From: Flavobacterium sp. N1736
GTDB lineage: Bacteria; Bacteroidota; Bacteroidia; Flavobacteriales; Flavobacteriaceae
Direction of reading: 5' to 3'
NCBI RefSeq assembly: GCF_025947065.1
Contig: NZ_CP109994.1
Span: 2,108,001 to 2,172,000, forward strand
DNA: 64,000 bases
Both the position numbers and the translations under genes were made by a program. The notes under the pieces are model-generated. The model was given only the letters and a program-made list of their open reading frames with translations. It made no database searches and had not been told where the DNA came from. This document shows, one piece after another, positions 9,501 to 17,759 of the stretch (the stretch's first letter is position 1; the number at the start of each line of letters is the position of its first letter).

Positions 9501-10619
9501 AAAAGAATTTAGTTTTTGAGATTTTGGAGCTATATTTCCAAAGTGATTATTCTGGCGCTGATCTTCCCTGTCGTTTGAAGTAAAATCAATATAACCATTT
9601 TTAAATTTTATTTTTGTCAAATTGATATCACTAGCTGATGACATACTAACAGCTATATTATATTTTTTTTCATTAAAAGTTCCATACCATAAATTATAAT
9701 ATTCTGAAGATTTAAAAAGAGGATCTCCAAAATAACTTTCCTGTTCATAAAAACTTAACTGACTGATACTTCGGCGCCCGATCGCGTCATCATATTCAAA
9801 AGTTAGTGCATCTCCTTTTGGTGTTATTATTTTATTAATATACCATGCTGATATATATTCATCGAAATTAACATTGGGATCCAGTCTGGAAAATCTATCT
9901 TCACGTAGCACATCATCTACCAGATAATATGGAACCGCACCGCTATCAGTACCACTGTAGCTACGCGACACTTCTTTTACATTAAAATAATATTTCCAGC
10001 CATTACCATCGGTTACTTCCCACTCCATTTTATCTGTGTCATAAACAAATGTGGTATTGGTTTGTTTTAGAGGTATTCCTTTAATCTTAGGAGAACTTCC
10101 TTGCCTTTTATCGAAAATCATTTTTCCTGATTCTCCTAAAAAATTATAATACATTATATCTGGTTTTCCATCCCTTGCCCCTTCATCAATTTCTCTGTAA
10201 GAATTACAATATTCGCAATTATTCCCAAAAATAACTACATCAGTACTTGTAGAAGGCAAATCGCTAACTGTGGTATATCCAGTAAAAGGTTTTAAATCGT
10301 CTAAACCATTTATAGATCTGGTTATAACACCACCTGCATTTAATGCCCAGCCAAGACCAACATTACTCGCTTCTTGAGAAACTCTTATCCCTGAAGCGTG
10401 GTAACTTACTGAAATCGGTAATTCTATTTCTCCTGATTTTATATTATATAAGGGTACCGATATATCAGGAACCCCAGTATAATTATTTGTTGGCACATTT
10501 GCGTATTGTGCTAATGCAGCTGCATTTGGTGAAGGAGGCATCACTTTCGGTGCATTTTGTGAGAAAGCTAAGCTAACACTAAGTAGTGCCAAAATTTTAG
10601 ATAGTACCTGTCTTTTCAT
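6543..10619 (-). CDS. Large secreted YD-repeat protein with fibronectin III domain
   Basis: 1358 aa, first gene of the RHS operon. A signal peptide (residues 1-20, cut after LAFSQ) is followed by a segment typical of Bacteroidetes RHS-associated proteins (YTGVPDISVPLY; VSYHASGIRV; GLGWALNAGG, about 45-105). This resembles the start of SpvB/TcB-type shell proteins. YD-like motifs appear late (YYEYDSNNRLAVIKDQN, about 1125-1145). A fibronectin type III domain spans about 1165-1248, and an unassigned Cys-containing domain ends the protein (1250-1358). There is no T9SS sorting domain. It probably forms part of a cell-surface or secreted RHS assembly with the next gene, as B and C subunits do in Tc toxins; the parallel is inference. 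Confidence 0.75.
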   Translation of the reverse strand: MKRQVLSKILALLSVSLAFSQNAPKVMPPSPNAAALAQYANVPTNNYTGVPDISVPLYNIKSGEIELPISVSYHASGIRVSQEASNVGLGWALNAGGVITRSINGLDDLKPFTGYTTVSDLPSTSTDVVIFGNNCEYCNSYREIDEGARDGKPDIMYYNFLGESGKMIFDKRQGSSPKIKGIPLKQTNTTFVYDTDKMEWEVTDGNGWKYYFNVKEVSRSYSGTDSGAVPYYLVDDVLREDRFSRLDPNVNFDEYISAWYINKIITPKGDALTFEYDDAIGRRSISQLSFYEQESYFGDPLFKSSEYYNLWYGTFNEKKYNIAVSMSSASDINLTKIKFKNGYIDFTSNDREDQRQNNHFGNIAPKSQKLNSFEVFNLNGESVKKVAFDYSYFNGNVTGKNKENYWRLKLNSVQESFYDKVSNTYKKNPPYTFTYNSIILPAKTSTSTDHWGYYNGFDNDHLQYYRDVSSSLYRYNSSDYDYIRNPVVIREDNAPEYKISHTSFLPFQMECGPASSSTWYPFLNGAYREPNETNAQAGILTKINYPTGGAATFTYESNKYDPNGDQDVLNYNYQQYAIWHDGDSVDDESRGFYLNDYTIVKINCNITNNSGTSSTLANIKALLETSAGETILRFSPGVNNFSSNVQLILPPGFYNIRANTKAYTGYATISMRVSFTQGLRSDGIIGGGLRILKQESLDTDSTVKLSRVYDYNYKGTTWTSGVPMSDIQHFYIDSGTKQYYSPEGYSGYDFTKVVVRSTENCTPLSSSAQGNYIGYTNVSVSDQDSSGNTLGKSVYYYSNNPDVEGFTNIPGMPLITHMNNGDLIKEEQYNAKGDIVKITENNYMQDNLSSKIIKGISTRTVLKDRSSSDPKQGIFINYYRFYCEWWHPESTTETIFDVNGKDPITTKTTYDYENPQHKNLTKTTTTNSKGKVIIAKNKYPQDLIAGIDETPAATISSMIAANVVNPVIQSENTIDGNLVQGTINNFNSSSYLDENNVSKNMFLPKNVKTIKGGATSYDKKIDFTGYGKYGNLAEYKQTDGATTVFLWGYKEEYPVAKIENASLASVVAILTPTELSNIKDGTYNQATMITVLNKIRAALTNAMVTTYTYKPLAGVSTITDPKGLITYYEYDSNNRLAVIKDQNLNIIETYCYNYQGQSVDCITVNQIPTALTGLSLSSATSTTLNFTWNAVSGATGYKIYKNGVYVSSSATTSGSLSGLVGGTSYNVQVLAYNSTGEGALCPVVAMKTIALVNACSIEFSSYNGSSESCAFYKNGVPYLTMTSTGYSTGTLTEGDTFYATITASQDTYDKYLKVTSSVRGVLFNGYANSGSGNVLSSGTFTKIGSEVISVTCNTVFRD

Positions 10620-10659
10620 ATGGTTTGTTCTATGTTTTTCTTATTTTTCATAAAATTTT

Positions 10660-10750
10660 AACCAATATTAGTACATTATTTCTTATTTAATGTTTGCACT
10701 ATATTAAGGAATTAGATATAAAATGAATGCATTGTTATGGATCAACTTAA
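10660..10750 (-). promoter_or_regulatory. Leader of the RHS operon (copy of 1939-2025)
   Basis: This copy starts 40 bp upstream of the 10619 start codon and is nearly identical to 1939-2025, although the genes that follow differ at their starts. Conservation limited to this non-coding block suggests it carries the promoter and control site. Confidence 0.55.
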
Positions 10751-11150
10751 GTAATTATTAATCAAAAACTTATAAATTAAATTACAAACTAATAAAGATT
10801 CTTATGGTGTCATTTATCTAAAAATAGGTCGACAGAAATCAATTTATTATGAAAGACAAAAAAGGAAACTGAACTCATTGAGACTTTAAATTAACTACTG
10901 TTTCTCAAGTTAAAGAAGCGTAAATTCGTCTAAAAACAGATACGTTTAAACAAAAACTCAAAAGCTTATGTTTAACATTAAATTTACATATGTAAGAAAG
11001 CAAAAGCTTTTGAAAAATTTATGATATACTTTTTTGCGTGATTTTTAATGATTCTTGAATATAAAAATTAAGATTAACTTATTATTTACCAAAAATTCTA
11101 ATTCGAATATCTTTTGTCAAAATTCAATCTAGAGTTCTTTTATAGAAAAC
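10751..11150. other. Gene-free AT-rich stretch
   Basis: I see no open frame with family character, no repeat and no RNA structure here beyond short AT-rich inverted repeats. It lies between the RHS leader and the terminator of the SIMPL gene. Confidence 0.5.
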
Positions 11151-11157
11151 GTTCAAT

Positions 11158-11202
11158 AAAAAAAATTCCAAACCCCAATTTTTAAATTGGAATTTGGAAT
11201 TT
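11158..11202 (-). terminator. Terminator after SIMPL gene
   Basis: Outer arms 11163-11172 and 11193-11202 pair (10 bp), an inner 7-bp stem pairs 11175-11181 with 11184-11190, and eight T follow on the minus strand. It lies 26 bp after the SIMPL stop codon. Confidence 0.75.
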
Positions 11203-11228
11203 AAGATTTAGAATTCTTTATTTATGAT

Positions 11229-11921
11229 TTATTCTAGAACAAAACTTACACTTACATTTGCTGTAACTTCGATTTCACCAACTGCTAAAGTTTCATTTTC
11301 TGCACCACCGTTGCTATCCATAGCCATCGATTTCATAGCTGCATACATTGGTTGCGGGTGATAAATTTGTGAATTATCAGAAATAACAAAAGCTTTACCT
11401 ACTTTTTGTCCTAAAACAGAAACGTAATCTTCTGCTTTTGCTTTCGCATCTTTCATCGCTAATTTACGAGCTTCTGATTGTAGCTGAACTATTTTTGAAG
11501 ATTCAAAAGAAACTTTGTCCAAACGGTTAATTCCCTGTTGAACCAAACCTTCCATCAATTCATCGTATTTAGTTAAATCTTTTAAAACAATTTCTACTGT
11601 TTGCGTAGCGTTGTAACTTGTTTTCTTTTTTTCGTAATCATATTGCGGATTTAGCGCAACTTGTTTGGTTTTAAAATCTGCTGTTGGAATATTCATTTTT
11701 TTGATGAATTTCAAAACAGCATCAATTTTTTCGTCATTTTGCTTTTTGACGTCTTTAGCATTATTCCCTTTTGTTTCAACTGTTGCTGAAATACAAACCT
11801 GATCAGGTGCTACTTTTACTTTTCCTTCTCCATTTACATTGATTTGTGGAATTTGTTTGGTTTCCTGGCCGTAAGACATAGTCATAAACATGATTGTTAA
11901 AAATAATACTAGTTTTTTCAT
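11229..11921 (-). CDS. SIMPL (DUF541) domain periplasmic protein
   Basis: 230 aa with a signal peptide (MKKLVLFLTIMFMTMSYGQ) and one SIMPL/DUF541 domain filling the rest: the opening INVNGEGKVKVAPDQ, the middle LNPQYDYEK, the helix SEARKLAMKDAKAKAEDYV and the closing GEIEVTANVSVSFVL are family hallmarks. SIMPL proteins are exported and form oligomers; their biochemical role in Bacteroidetes is not settled. It follows the rhomboid gene by 51 bp in the same direction and may share its transcript. Confidence 0.9.
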   Translation of the reverse strand: MKKLVLFLTIMFMTMSYGQETKQIPQINVNGEGKVKVAPDQVCISATVETKGNNAKDVKKQNDEKIDAVLKFIKKMNIPTADFKTKQVALNPQYDYEKKKTSYNATQTVEIVLKDLTKYDELMEGLVQQGINRLDKVSFESSKIVQLQSEARKLAMKDAKAKAEDYVSVLGQKVGKAFVISDNSQIYHPQPMYAAMKSMAMDSNGGAENETLAVGEIEVTANVSVSFVLE

Positions 11922-11972
11922 TTTTGTTAAATTTTAATTATTCAATAATGGCATTTCAAAATTTGTGCCACA

Positions 11973-12611
11973 TTATATTTTTCCCAATTTTGCTAATACA
12001 AAAAGTATTAAAATAGGAATCGCCAACAGGATTACCATTAAAGTATGATCTGCAATTAAGGAAGGTTCTTTAATTAAAGTTATCAAATAACCGCCTATAG
12101 CACCTCCAAAGTGCGCTGTATGACCAATGTTATCATTTTTGGCGCGCATTCCGTAAATTGAATATAATAAATATAAAATTCCGAAAAGATAAGCAGGAAC
12201 GGGAATCACGAAGAATACCCCTAACATCATATCCGGCTGTAAAAGTATTGCCGAATATAAAACACCTGTTACTGCGCCCGAAGCACCAACGGCTCTGTAA
12301 CTGTAATCGTTTTTATGAAAAACCATTGTTAGCAGACTTCCAAAAATTAAACTTCCAAAATAAACCAGCACAAACGAAAAGTTACCCAACCAGCCTAAAA
12401 CAACCGGAGCAAAAAACCAAAGCGTAAGCATATTAAAAAGTAAATGCATCATATCTGCATGTAAAAAACCGGATGAAAGCATTCTGATTTGTTCCCCGGA
12501 ACGAATACTTCCTACATGAAATTCGTGTTTTCTAAAAAAAGCAAGATCATTAAAACCTTTGTAGCTAATCAATACATTGGCGACTATAATCCCAATTAAA
12601 ATGGTATTCAT
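11973..12611 (-). CDS. Rhomboid-family intramembrane serine protease
   Basis: 212 aa, six predicted membrane segments. The catalytic set is intact: the HxxxxHxxxN motif (His51, His56, Asn60) in helix 2, the nucleophile Ser111 in GASGA, and His167 in HFGGAIGGYL. It cleaves single-span membrane proteins inside the bilayer; substrates cannot be told from sequence. It is divergent from the acyltransferase gene, with about 110 bp between start codons. Confidence 0.92.
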   Translation of the reverse strand: MNTILIGIIVANVLISYKGFNDLAFFRKHEFHVGSIRSGEQIRMLSSGFLHADMMHLLFNMLTLWFFAPVVLGWLGNFSFVLVYFGSLIFGSLLTMVFHKNDYSYRAVGASGAVTGVLYSAILLQPDMMLGVFFVIPVPAYLFGILYLLYSIYGMRAKNDNIGHTAHFGGAIGGYLITLIKEPSLIADHTLMVILLAIPILILFVLAKLGKI

Positions 12612-12701
12612 AAAAAATATTTAATGTGAAATGTAAATATAGTCATTCTTAAACATATGTTAGCGTCAGTCCAAAATATCCGTCTTTATTCATTTTTATT
12701 T

Positions 12702-12709
12702 TATATTTG
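12702..12709 (+). promoter_or_regulatory. -7 promoter element, acyltransferase
   Basis: TATATTTG is a perfect TAnnTTTG element 13 bp before the ATG at 12723. It favours that ATG over the in-frame upstream TTG-type/ATG start at 12657. No clear -33 TTG is present at the usual spacing. Confidence 0.55.
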
Positions 12710-12722
12710 TAAAAAAATTTAC

Positions 12723-13598
12723 ATGCAATTTCTCGTTTATATATTGGCCTACCCTTTTTTATGGCTTATCTCTATATTACCTTTTCGAATATTTTACTTG
12801 TTTTCTGATTGCGTATATTTCATTATATATCATGTTGTTGGTTATCGTAAGAAAGTTGTTCGCGAAAACTTAGCAATGACTTTACCACATTTAAATAATG
12901 CCGAACGAAAAGAAATCGAAAAGAAATTCTATCAGCACATGTGCGATATGTTTTTAGAAACGATTAAAACGATGAGTATTTCGCCTGAAGAAATGGAAAG
13001 GAGATTTCAAGTCACTAATATTGAACTCATACAGGATTATGCAAGAAAAGGCAAAAGTGTTATTCTCGTTGCTTCACACTACGCCAGTTACGAATGGCTT
13101 CTGACAATTAATCCAAAACTTGGTTTTCAGGGAATTGCAATATACAAGAAAATTGCCAATCGTTATTTTGATAAATTAATTCGTAAAATTCGTTCAAAAT
13201 ATAATACAGAATTAATTGAAACCAGAAAAGCCATTCCAACTATGGCTCAAAATCAGCGTGAAGGAAAATTAAGCCTTTACGGATTAGCAAGTGATCAGTC
13301 TCCAAAACTGGACAGGATTTTTCATTCAATGAAATTTATGGGTATTGAAGTTCCTGTGCACACCGGAGCCGAAATGCTGGCAAAAAAATACGATTTAAGC
13401 GTGATAATGGTAAAAGTAAAAAAAGTTGCAAGAGGCTATTATGAAGCCACTTTTCTAACTATTGCTGATAATCCTAATGATTATGAAAATTTTGAAATTA
13501 CAGAACGATATTTAAGAGAAGTCGAAAAACAAATTTATGAAGTTCCGGAATATTATTTATGGACACATAAAAGATGGAAACATAAAGTTGAAAAATAA
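12723..13598 (+). CDS. Lysophospholipid/lipid A acyltransferase (LpxL/HtrB-like)
   Basis: 291 aa from ATG 12723; the open frame extends 22 codons upstream to 12657, but the -7 element at 12702 and the usual family start (a membrane helix, YILAYPFLWLISILP) support 12723. The catalytic HX4E box HYASYE is at about residues 119-124, followed by the substrate region with GLASDQSPK. The protein is an inner-membrane acyltransferase adding a secondary acyl chain to lipid A or a related lipid such as an aminolipid. A strong hairpin follows it. Confidence 0.88.
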   Translation: MQFLVYILAYPFLWLISILPFRIFYLFSDCVYFIIYHVVGYRKKVVRENLAMTLPHLNNAERKEIEKKFYQHMCDMFLETIKTMSISPEEMERRFQVTNIELIQDYARKGKSVILVASHYASYEWLLTINPKLGFQGIAIYKKIANRYFDKLIRKIRSKYNTELIETRKAIPTMAQNQREGKLSLYGLASDQSPKLDRIFHSMKFMGIEVPVHTGAEMLAKKYDLSVIMVKVKKVARGYYEATFLTIADNPNDYENFEITERYLREVEKQIYEVPEYYLWTHKRWKHKVEK

Positions 13599-13605
13599 TC
13601 TTCAA

Positions 13606-13642
13606 AAAAATCCAAAAAACAATACATGTTTTTTGGATTTTT
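13606..13642 (+). terminator. Terminator after acyltransferase gene
   Basis: A perfect 16-bp inverted repeat (13606-13621 with 13627-13642) with a 5-base loop and T-rich right arm, 7 bp after the stop codon. Confidence 0.8.
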
Positions 13643-13730
13643 GGGTTTTAGTGCAAATCATAAAAAAATGAAAACTGATTGATGTGTTTTTGTATATCTT
13701 TTTTTTGATACGATTTTTACTAAAAAAACA

Positions 13731-13738
13731 TACATTTG
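13731..13738 (+). promoter_or_regulatory. -7 promoter element, glycosidase
   Basis: TACATTTG matches TAnnTTTG exactly, 36 bp before the ATG. A TTTG lies at 13704-13707, but the 23-bp spacer is longer than the usual 19-20. Confidence 0.5.
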
Positions 13739-13774
13739 AAATAGATAAAATTAACCCAAATCTTATTATCTATT

Positions 13775-15253
13775 ATGATCAAAAACCTATCTTTAATTGT
13801 ATGTTTCTCATTAGCAACATTCGCACAAAGCCCAAAACGCGGAATTGCATACGGAGACCATTCTACATCTGATTTATTACTATTAAAACCCGGAGTTTCC
13901 TGGTGGTATAACTGGGGATCTTCTCCAGAAAACGACACTAATGCAAACTACGAATCTATTGGTGTAGAATATGTACCCATGGCATGGGGAAAAATAAATG
14001 ATGCTGATGTTCAGGCTTTTATTAACAGAATAAAACCCGGAGCCAAATATTTATTGGCTTTTAATGAACCCAATTTTAACGACGGATCCAGATTAACGCC
14101 GCAAGAAGCAGTAAATGCATGGGCAAATGTCGAAAAAGTTGCTGCTGCAAAAAATCTCGAAATCGTAAGTGCCGCGCCGGCTTTTAACGGTTCCAATAAT
14201 TATGGCGGTTACACAAGCCCAGTTGCCTGGCACGATCAATTTTTTCTGCTATGTCCAAACTGCAAAGTCGATTACATAGCTTTTCATACTTATGATAGTT
14301 CATCAGGATCTGTTATTGGCGTTACAGGACTTTTAAAAAAATACAATCGTCCTGTTTGGGTAACCGAATTTGCCAATAGAGTCATTCAGACTGCCGCCGA
14401 AAAAACGACATTCATGAAAGAGATCTTAACCAGTTTTGAAAACGATCCGGATATCTATCGTTATTCATGGTTTACCGGAAGAGTCGATCCTGCAAAATGG
14501 CCTGACATGGCCGAAGGACCATTATTAGAGTTAAAAACCAGTGCTTTAAGACCTATTGGAACGGAATATATAAATGTGCCTTACACTACCAAAAAAATGA
14601 ATGTTCCGGGACGAATTACTGCCAATAAACATTATCGCCGAAAAGGAACAACATTGCAAAACACAACAGATGGCGGAACAGTTCAGAATGTTAGCGCAAT
14701 AAATGAAGGCGACTGGAACGAATTTATGATCAATGTTGTCGATGCCGGAACCTATAAACTTACTTTTAGAGTAGCGGCTGCAACCATTGCCGGAAAATTT
14801 GACATTTTTGTAAATGATATTGCGGTAAAAACAGATGAAACTTTCCCCGCTACAGGCGCAATGCAAACGTATGCAGATAAAATCGTAAACGGAGTTGTGT
14901 TACCAAAAGGAGAAGTTTATCTGAAAATTAAATTCAAATCAAACGATATGAATTTTAATTATATAGATGTTGCCGTTACTAATTTAGGTGTAAATGATCC
15001 GGTTTCTGAAAAAGATTCTTTTACGGTTTATCCAAATCCAATTAAAACACAATCGACACTTCATATTAAATCAGATCTTACAGAACCTTTGTCTTTAAAA
15101 ATAGTAGACATGAAAGGAAGTATTTGTTTTTCTTCTGATGAATATTTCACAAATGAAGATATAAAAATTGGAGATAAACTTTCGACAGGAATTTATATTG
15201 TAACCGCAACTTACGGTTCAATTAAAAAATCATTGAAAATTATCAAAGAGTAA
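13775..15253 (+). CDS. Secreted GH128-like beta-glucanase with CBM6 and T9SS sorting domain
   Basis: 492 aa in three parts. After a signal peptide (cut near residue 18) residues 20-260 form an Asl1/GH128-like barrel: WWYNWGS, FNEPN with Glu98 (candidate acid/base) and VTEF with Glu198 (candidate nucleophile). Residues 275-400 look like a CBM6 sugar-binding module, and residues 415-492 are a type A T9SS C-terminal sorting domain (YPNPIKTQSTLHI, ending in STGIYIVTATYGSIKKSLKI). GH128 enzymes cut beta-1,3-glucan, so the likely job is secreted breakdown of fungal, algal or plant glucan. It stands alone, without SusC/SusD neighbours. Confidence 0.85.
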   Translation: MIKNLSLIVCFSLATFAQSPKRGIAYGDHSTSDLLLLKPGVSWWYNWGSSPENDTNANYESIGVEYVPMAWGKINDADVQAFINRIKPGAKYLLAFNEPNFNDGSRLTPQEAVNAWANVEKVAAAKNLEIVSAAPAFNGSNNYGGYTSPVAWHDQFFLLCPNCKVDYIAFHTYDSSSGSVIGVTGLLKKYNRPVWVTEFANRVIQTAAEKTTFMKEILTSFENDPDIYRYSWFTGRVDPAKWPDMAEGPLLELKTSALRPIGTEYINVPYTTKKMNVPGRITANKHYRRKGTTLQNTTDGGTVQNVSAINEGDWNEFMINVVDAGTYKLTFRVAAATIAGKFDIFVNDIAVKTDETFPATGAMQTYADKIVNGVVLPKGEVYLKIKFKSNDMNFNYIDVAVTNLGVNDPVSEKDSFTVYPNPIKTQSTLHIKSDLTEPLSLKIVDMKGSICFSSDEYFTNEDIKIGDKLSTGIYIVTATYGSIKKSLKIIKE

Positions 15254-15337
15254 GATTCTGATTAATAAGCGAATCAAAAGTTAAATGTGCCGTTAGGCAC
15301 AAATATTGGTAGAAAACAAGAAGTGGAATAAATTTAG

Positions 15338-15387
15338 CGTGCCGTAGGTACGCAATAGTTATCATTTTGTTGCGTACCTACGGCACG
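15338..15387. repeat. Long palindrome (REP-like)
   Basis: An 18-bp perfect inverted repeat (15338-15355 with 15370-15387), core GCCGTAGGTACGC, with a 14-base loop. A related GTGCCGTTAGGCAC palindrome lies at 15285-15300. It is GC-richer than its surroundings and has no T tract, so it looks like a dispersed palindromic element rather than a terminator. Confidence 0.7.
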
Positions 15388-15472
15388 TTAACGAATTTTC
15401 AACCTAATTAATAACTACCAAAATTTGGTGCTTAACCGCACAAATTGCAAATTTTCAACTCTTGCATTTAAT

Positions 15473-15517
15473 AAAAAAAATACCTCTTTCATTGATTTTG
15501 AAAGAGGTATTTTTTTT
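15473..15517. terminator. Bidirectional terminator between glycosidase and glmM
   Basis: A perfect 19-bp stem (15473-15491 with 15499-15517), A-run on one side and T-run on the other, lying between convergent genes. It can stop transcription from both sides. Confidence 0.88.
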
Positions 15518-15533
15518 ATAGAATTGTCAAAAA

Positions 15534-16922
15534 TTAAATTCCGGCAATTGCTTTTATTTCATCTATAATTCGAAGTGCCAAAACATCTGCTTTTTCCTGA
15601 GACGGAGCTTCGGTATAAATACGAATAATAGGTTCTGTATTTGATTTTCTTAAATGAACCCATTCTGTAGCAAAATCAATTTTTACACCGTCAATTGTCG
15701 AAATATCTTCGTTTTTATATTTTTCAGTCATCGCAACTAAAATTGCATCAACATCAATTTGCGGCGTTAATTCAATTTTATTTTTGCTCATATAATATTC
15801 AGGATATGAAGCACGCAATGCCGAAACTGAGATCTTTTTATTAGCCAAATGCGTCAAAAACAATGCAACGCCAACCAAGCTGTCACGACCGTAATGAAGC
15901 TCAGGATAAATAATTCCCCCGTTACCTTCACCGCCAATAATAGCATTATTTTTTTTCATTAATTCCACAACATTTACCTCGCCTACTGCGCTGGCTTCGT
16001 AATTTCCTTTATGACCAACAGTTACATCGCGCAATGCACGTGAAGATGACATATTCGAAACTGTATTTCCCAGAGTTTTACTCAAAACATAATCAGCGCA
16101 AGCGACCAAAGTATATTCTTCACCAAACATTTCACCGTCTTCGCAGATAAAAGCCAAACGATCCACATCAGGATCAACAACAACACCTAAATCTGCCTTT
16201 TCTTTTACAACCAATTCTGAAATATCCGTTAAATGTTCCTTTAAAGGTTCCGGATTATGAGGAAAATGTCCGTTTGGTTCACAATATAATTTCACCACTT
16301 CAACCCCCATTAATTCCAGTAATCTCGGAATAATAATTCCGCCAGAAGAATTTACACCATCAACAACAACCTTAAATTTTGCCGCTTTTACAGCTTCAAC
16401 ATCAACTAAAGGCAAATTTAAAACCTCGTCAATATGAATATCCATATACGCATCATTCAACGTAATCTCGCCTAAACTATCCACATCCGAGAAATCGAAA
16501 GCCTCAGCATCAGCAATTTCAAGAATTTTTGCACCTTCAGCGCCGCTTAAAAATTCCCCTTTTTCATTCAGTAATTTCAAAGCATTCCATTGTTTTGGAT
16601 TGTGCGAAGCCGTCAAAATAATTCCGCCATCCGCTTTTTCCAAAGGCACGGCAACTTCAACAGTTGGCGTAGTTGAAAGTCCAAGATCAATTACATTAAT
16701 TCCCAAACCTATTAAAGTATTTACCACAAGATTGTGAATCATTGGTCCTGAAATTCGGGCATCACGGCCAATTACAACCGTTAATTTTTCTTTTGAAGTA
16801 TTGTTTTTCAAAAAGGTTCCGTAAGCCGATGCAAATTTTACCGCATCAACAGGAGTCAGGTTATCACCTACTTTTCCTCCAATAGTGCCACGTATACCTG
16901 ATATTGATTTTATTAAAGTCAT
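15534..16922 (-). CDS. glmM: Phosphoglucosamine mutase-type phosphohexomutase
   Basis: 462 aa, the usual length. It converts glucosamine-6-phosphate to glucosamine-1-phosphate for peptidoglycan and LPS precursors, in the cytosol. The phosphoserine loop is TASHNP (Ser106), the metal loop is DPDVDR (about 248-253), the sugar loop is GGEGNGG and the phosphate-binding loop RKSNTEPIIRIY is near the C-terminus. In Bacteroidetes this GlmM-like form carries the glmM role; a phosphomannomutase/phosphoglucomutase activity cannot be excluded by eye. The gene is monocistronic, between a terminator and its own -7 element. Confidence 0.88.
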   Translation of the reverse strand: MTLIKSISGIRGTIGGKVGDNLTPVDAVKFASAYGTFLKNNTSKEKLTVVIGRDARISGPMIHNLVVNTLIGLGINVIDLGLSTTPTVEVAVPLEKADGGIILTASHNPKQWNALKLLNEKGEFLSGAEGAKILEIADAEAFDFSDVDSLGEITLNDAYMDIHIDEVLNLPLVDVEAVKAAKFKVVVDGVNSSGGIIIPRLLELMGVEVVKLYCEPNGHFPHNPEPLKEHLTDISELVVKEKADLGVVVDPDVDRLAFICEDGEMFGEEYTLVACADYVLSKTLGNTVSNMSSSRALRDVTVGHKGNYEASAVGEVNVVELMKKNNAIIGGEGNGGIIYPELHYGRDSLVGVALFLTHLANKKISVSALRASYPEYYMSKNKIELTPQIDVDAILVAMTEKYKNEDISTIDGVKIDFATEWVHLRKSNTEPIIRIYTEAPSQEKADVLALRIIDEIKAIAGI

Positions 16923-16947
16923 TTTTTTGAGTTATGGTTACCAGTTA

Positions 16948-16955
16948 CAAATATA
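16948..16955 (-). promoter_or_regulatory. -7 promoter element, glmM
   Basis: On the minus strand this reads TATATTTG, a perfect TAnnTTTG, 25 bp before the glmM ATG. Confidence 0.5.
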
Positions 16956-16959
16956 GAAA

Positions 16960-17168
16960 AGTTAGTAAGTTTCTAAGATGCTAAGTGGCTAAGAATTTAA
17001 AAAAAGTTGTTAAGTGGCTAAGGTTCTAAGTTACTGAGATTTTTTAAAATAAGCTGAAATGTTAAGTTTATATTGAGAAGTCCTATTATAAAAACCATTT
17101 AAAAAAGATTTTATACATTTACAATAGAGAGAACTTAGAAACTTAGTCTCTCAGAACCTTAGCAACTC
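16960..17168. repeat. CTAAG-rich degenerate repeats between glmM and acpH
   Basis: Short motifs of the type GTTTCTAAG, GTGGCTAAG and GGTTCTAAG recur on the left side, and their complements (CTTAGAAAC, CTTAGTCTCTCAG, CCTTAGCAACT) on the right side up to the acpH start. Together they form a loose inverted array of about 200 bp, a known style of flavobacterial intergenic repeat. Confidence 0.5.
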
Positions 17169-17174
17169 AAAAAA

Positions 17175-17759
17175 ATGAACTTCCTAGCCCACATATATCT
17201 TTCAGGCGATAACGATTTAATAAAAATTGGCAATTTTATGGCCGATGGCATCCGTGGAAAACAGTTTGAACATTTTCCTGACGATGTTCAAAGAGGAATT
17301 ATTTTGCATCGTTTTATTGATACTTACACCGATTCGCATGATGTTTTCAGGCAAAGTACCAAACGGTTACACGAAAAATACCATCATTATTCAGGAGTGA
17401 TTGTAGACATTGTTTACGATCATTTTTTAGCTAAAAACTGGTCTAATTATTCAGATGAAAAACTCGAAACCTTTATCGATAGATTTTACAGTTCATTGCA
17501 CGATAATTATGATATTCTAACAGAAAAAACACAGGGTTTAATGCCTTATATGATTGAGCGAAACTGGCTTTTAAGTTATCGGACTGTCGAAGGAATTCAT
17601 CAGATTTTAACTCAAATGGACCGACGATCTAAGAATATGTCGAAAATGCAGTTTGCCAGTGAAGAATTAAAAGAATTTTACGATGAATTTGAACAGGAAT
17701 TCACTTTATTCTTTGAAGATATCAGGCTCAATGCACATCAAAAATTACAATCTTTATGA
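17175..17759 (+). CDS. acpH: Acyl carrier protein phosphodiesterase (AcpH/DUF479)
   Basis: 194 aa, normal for AcpH, an HD-like enzyme that removes the 4'-phosphopantetheine arm from holo-ACP. Family motifs: MNFLAHIYLS at the start, NFMAD, the His-Asp pairs in LHRFIDTYTDSHDVF and the metal-site helix DIVYDHFLAKNW. It overlaps ggt by 4 bp (ATGA), so the two are translationally coupled. The link with ggt has no clear pathway meaning. Confidence 0.9.
   Translation: MNFLAHIYLSGDNDLIKIGNFMADGIRGKQFEHFPDDVQRGIILHRFIDTYTDSHDVFRQSTKRLHEKYHHYSGVIVDIVYDHFLAKNWSNYSDEKLETFIDRFYSSLHDNYDILTEKTQGLMPYMIERNWLLSYRTVEGIHQILTQMDRRSKNMSKMQFASEELKEFYDEFEQEFTLFFEDIRLNAHQKLQSL

Noticed and set aside
10840..10990. 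Remnant of a transposase or small gene
   Set aside because: Short frames here end after a few codons and show no recognisable motif.
12657..12722. Upstream start of the acyltransferase (22 more residues)
   Set aside because: The extra part lies across the -7 promoter element and has no family similarity; ATG 12723 fits better.
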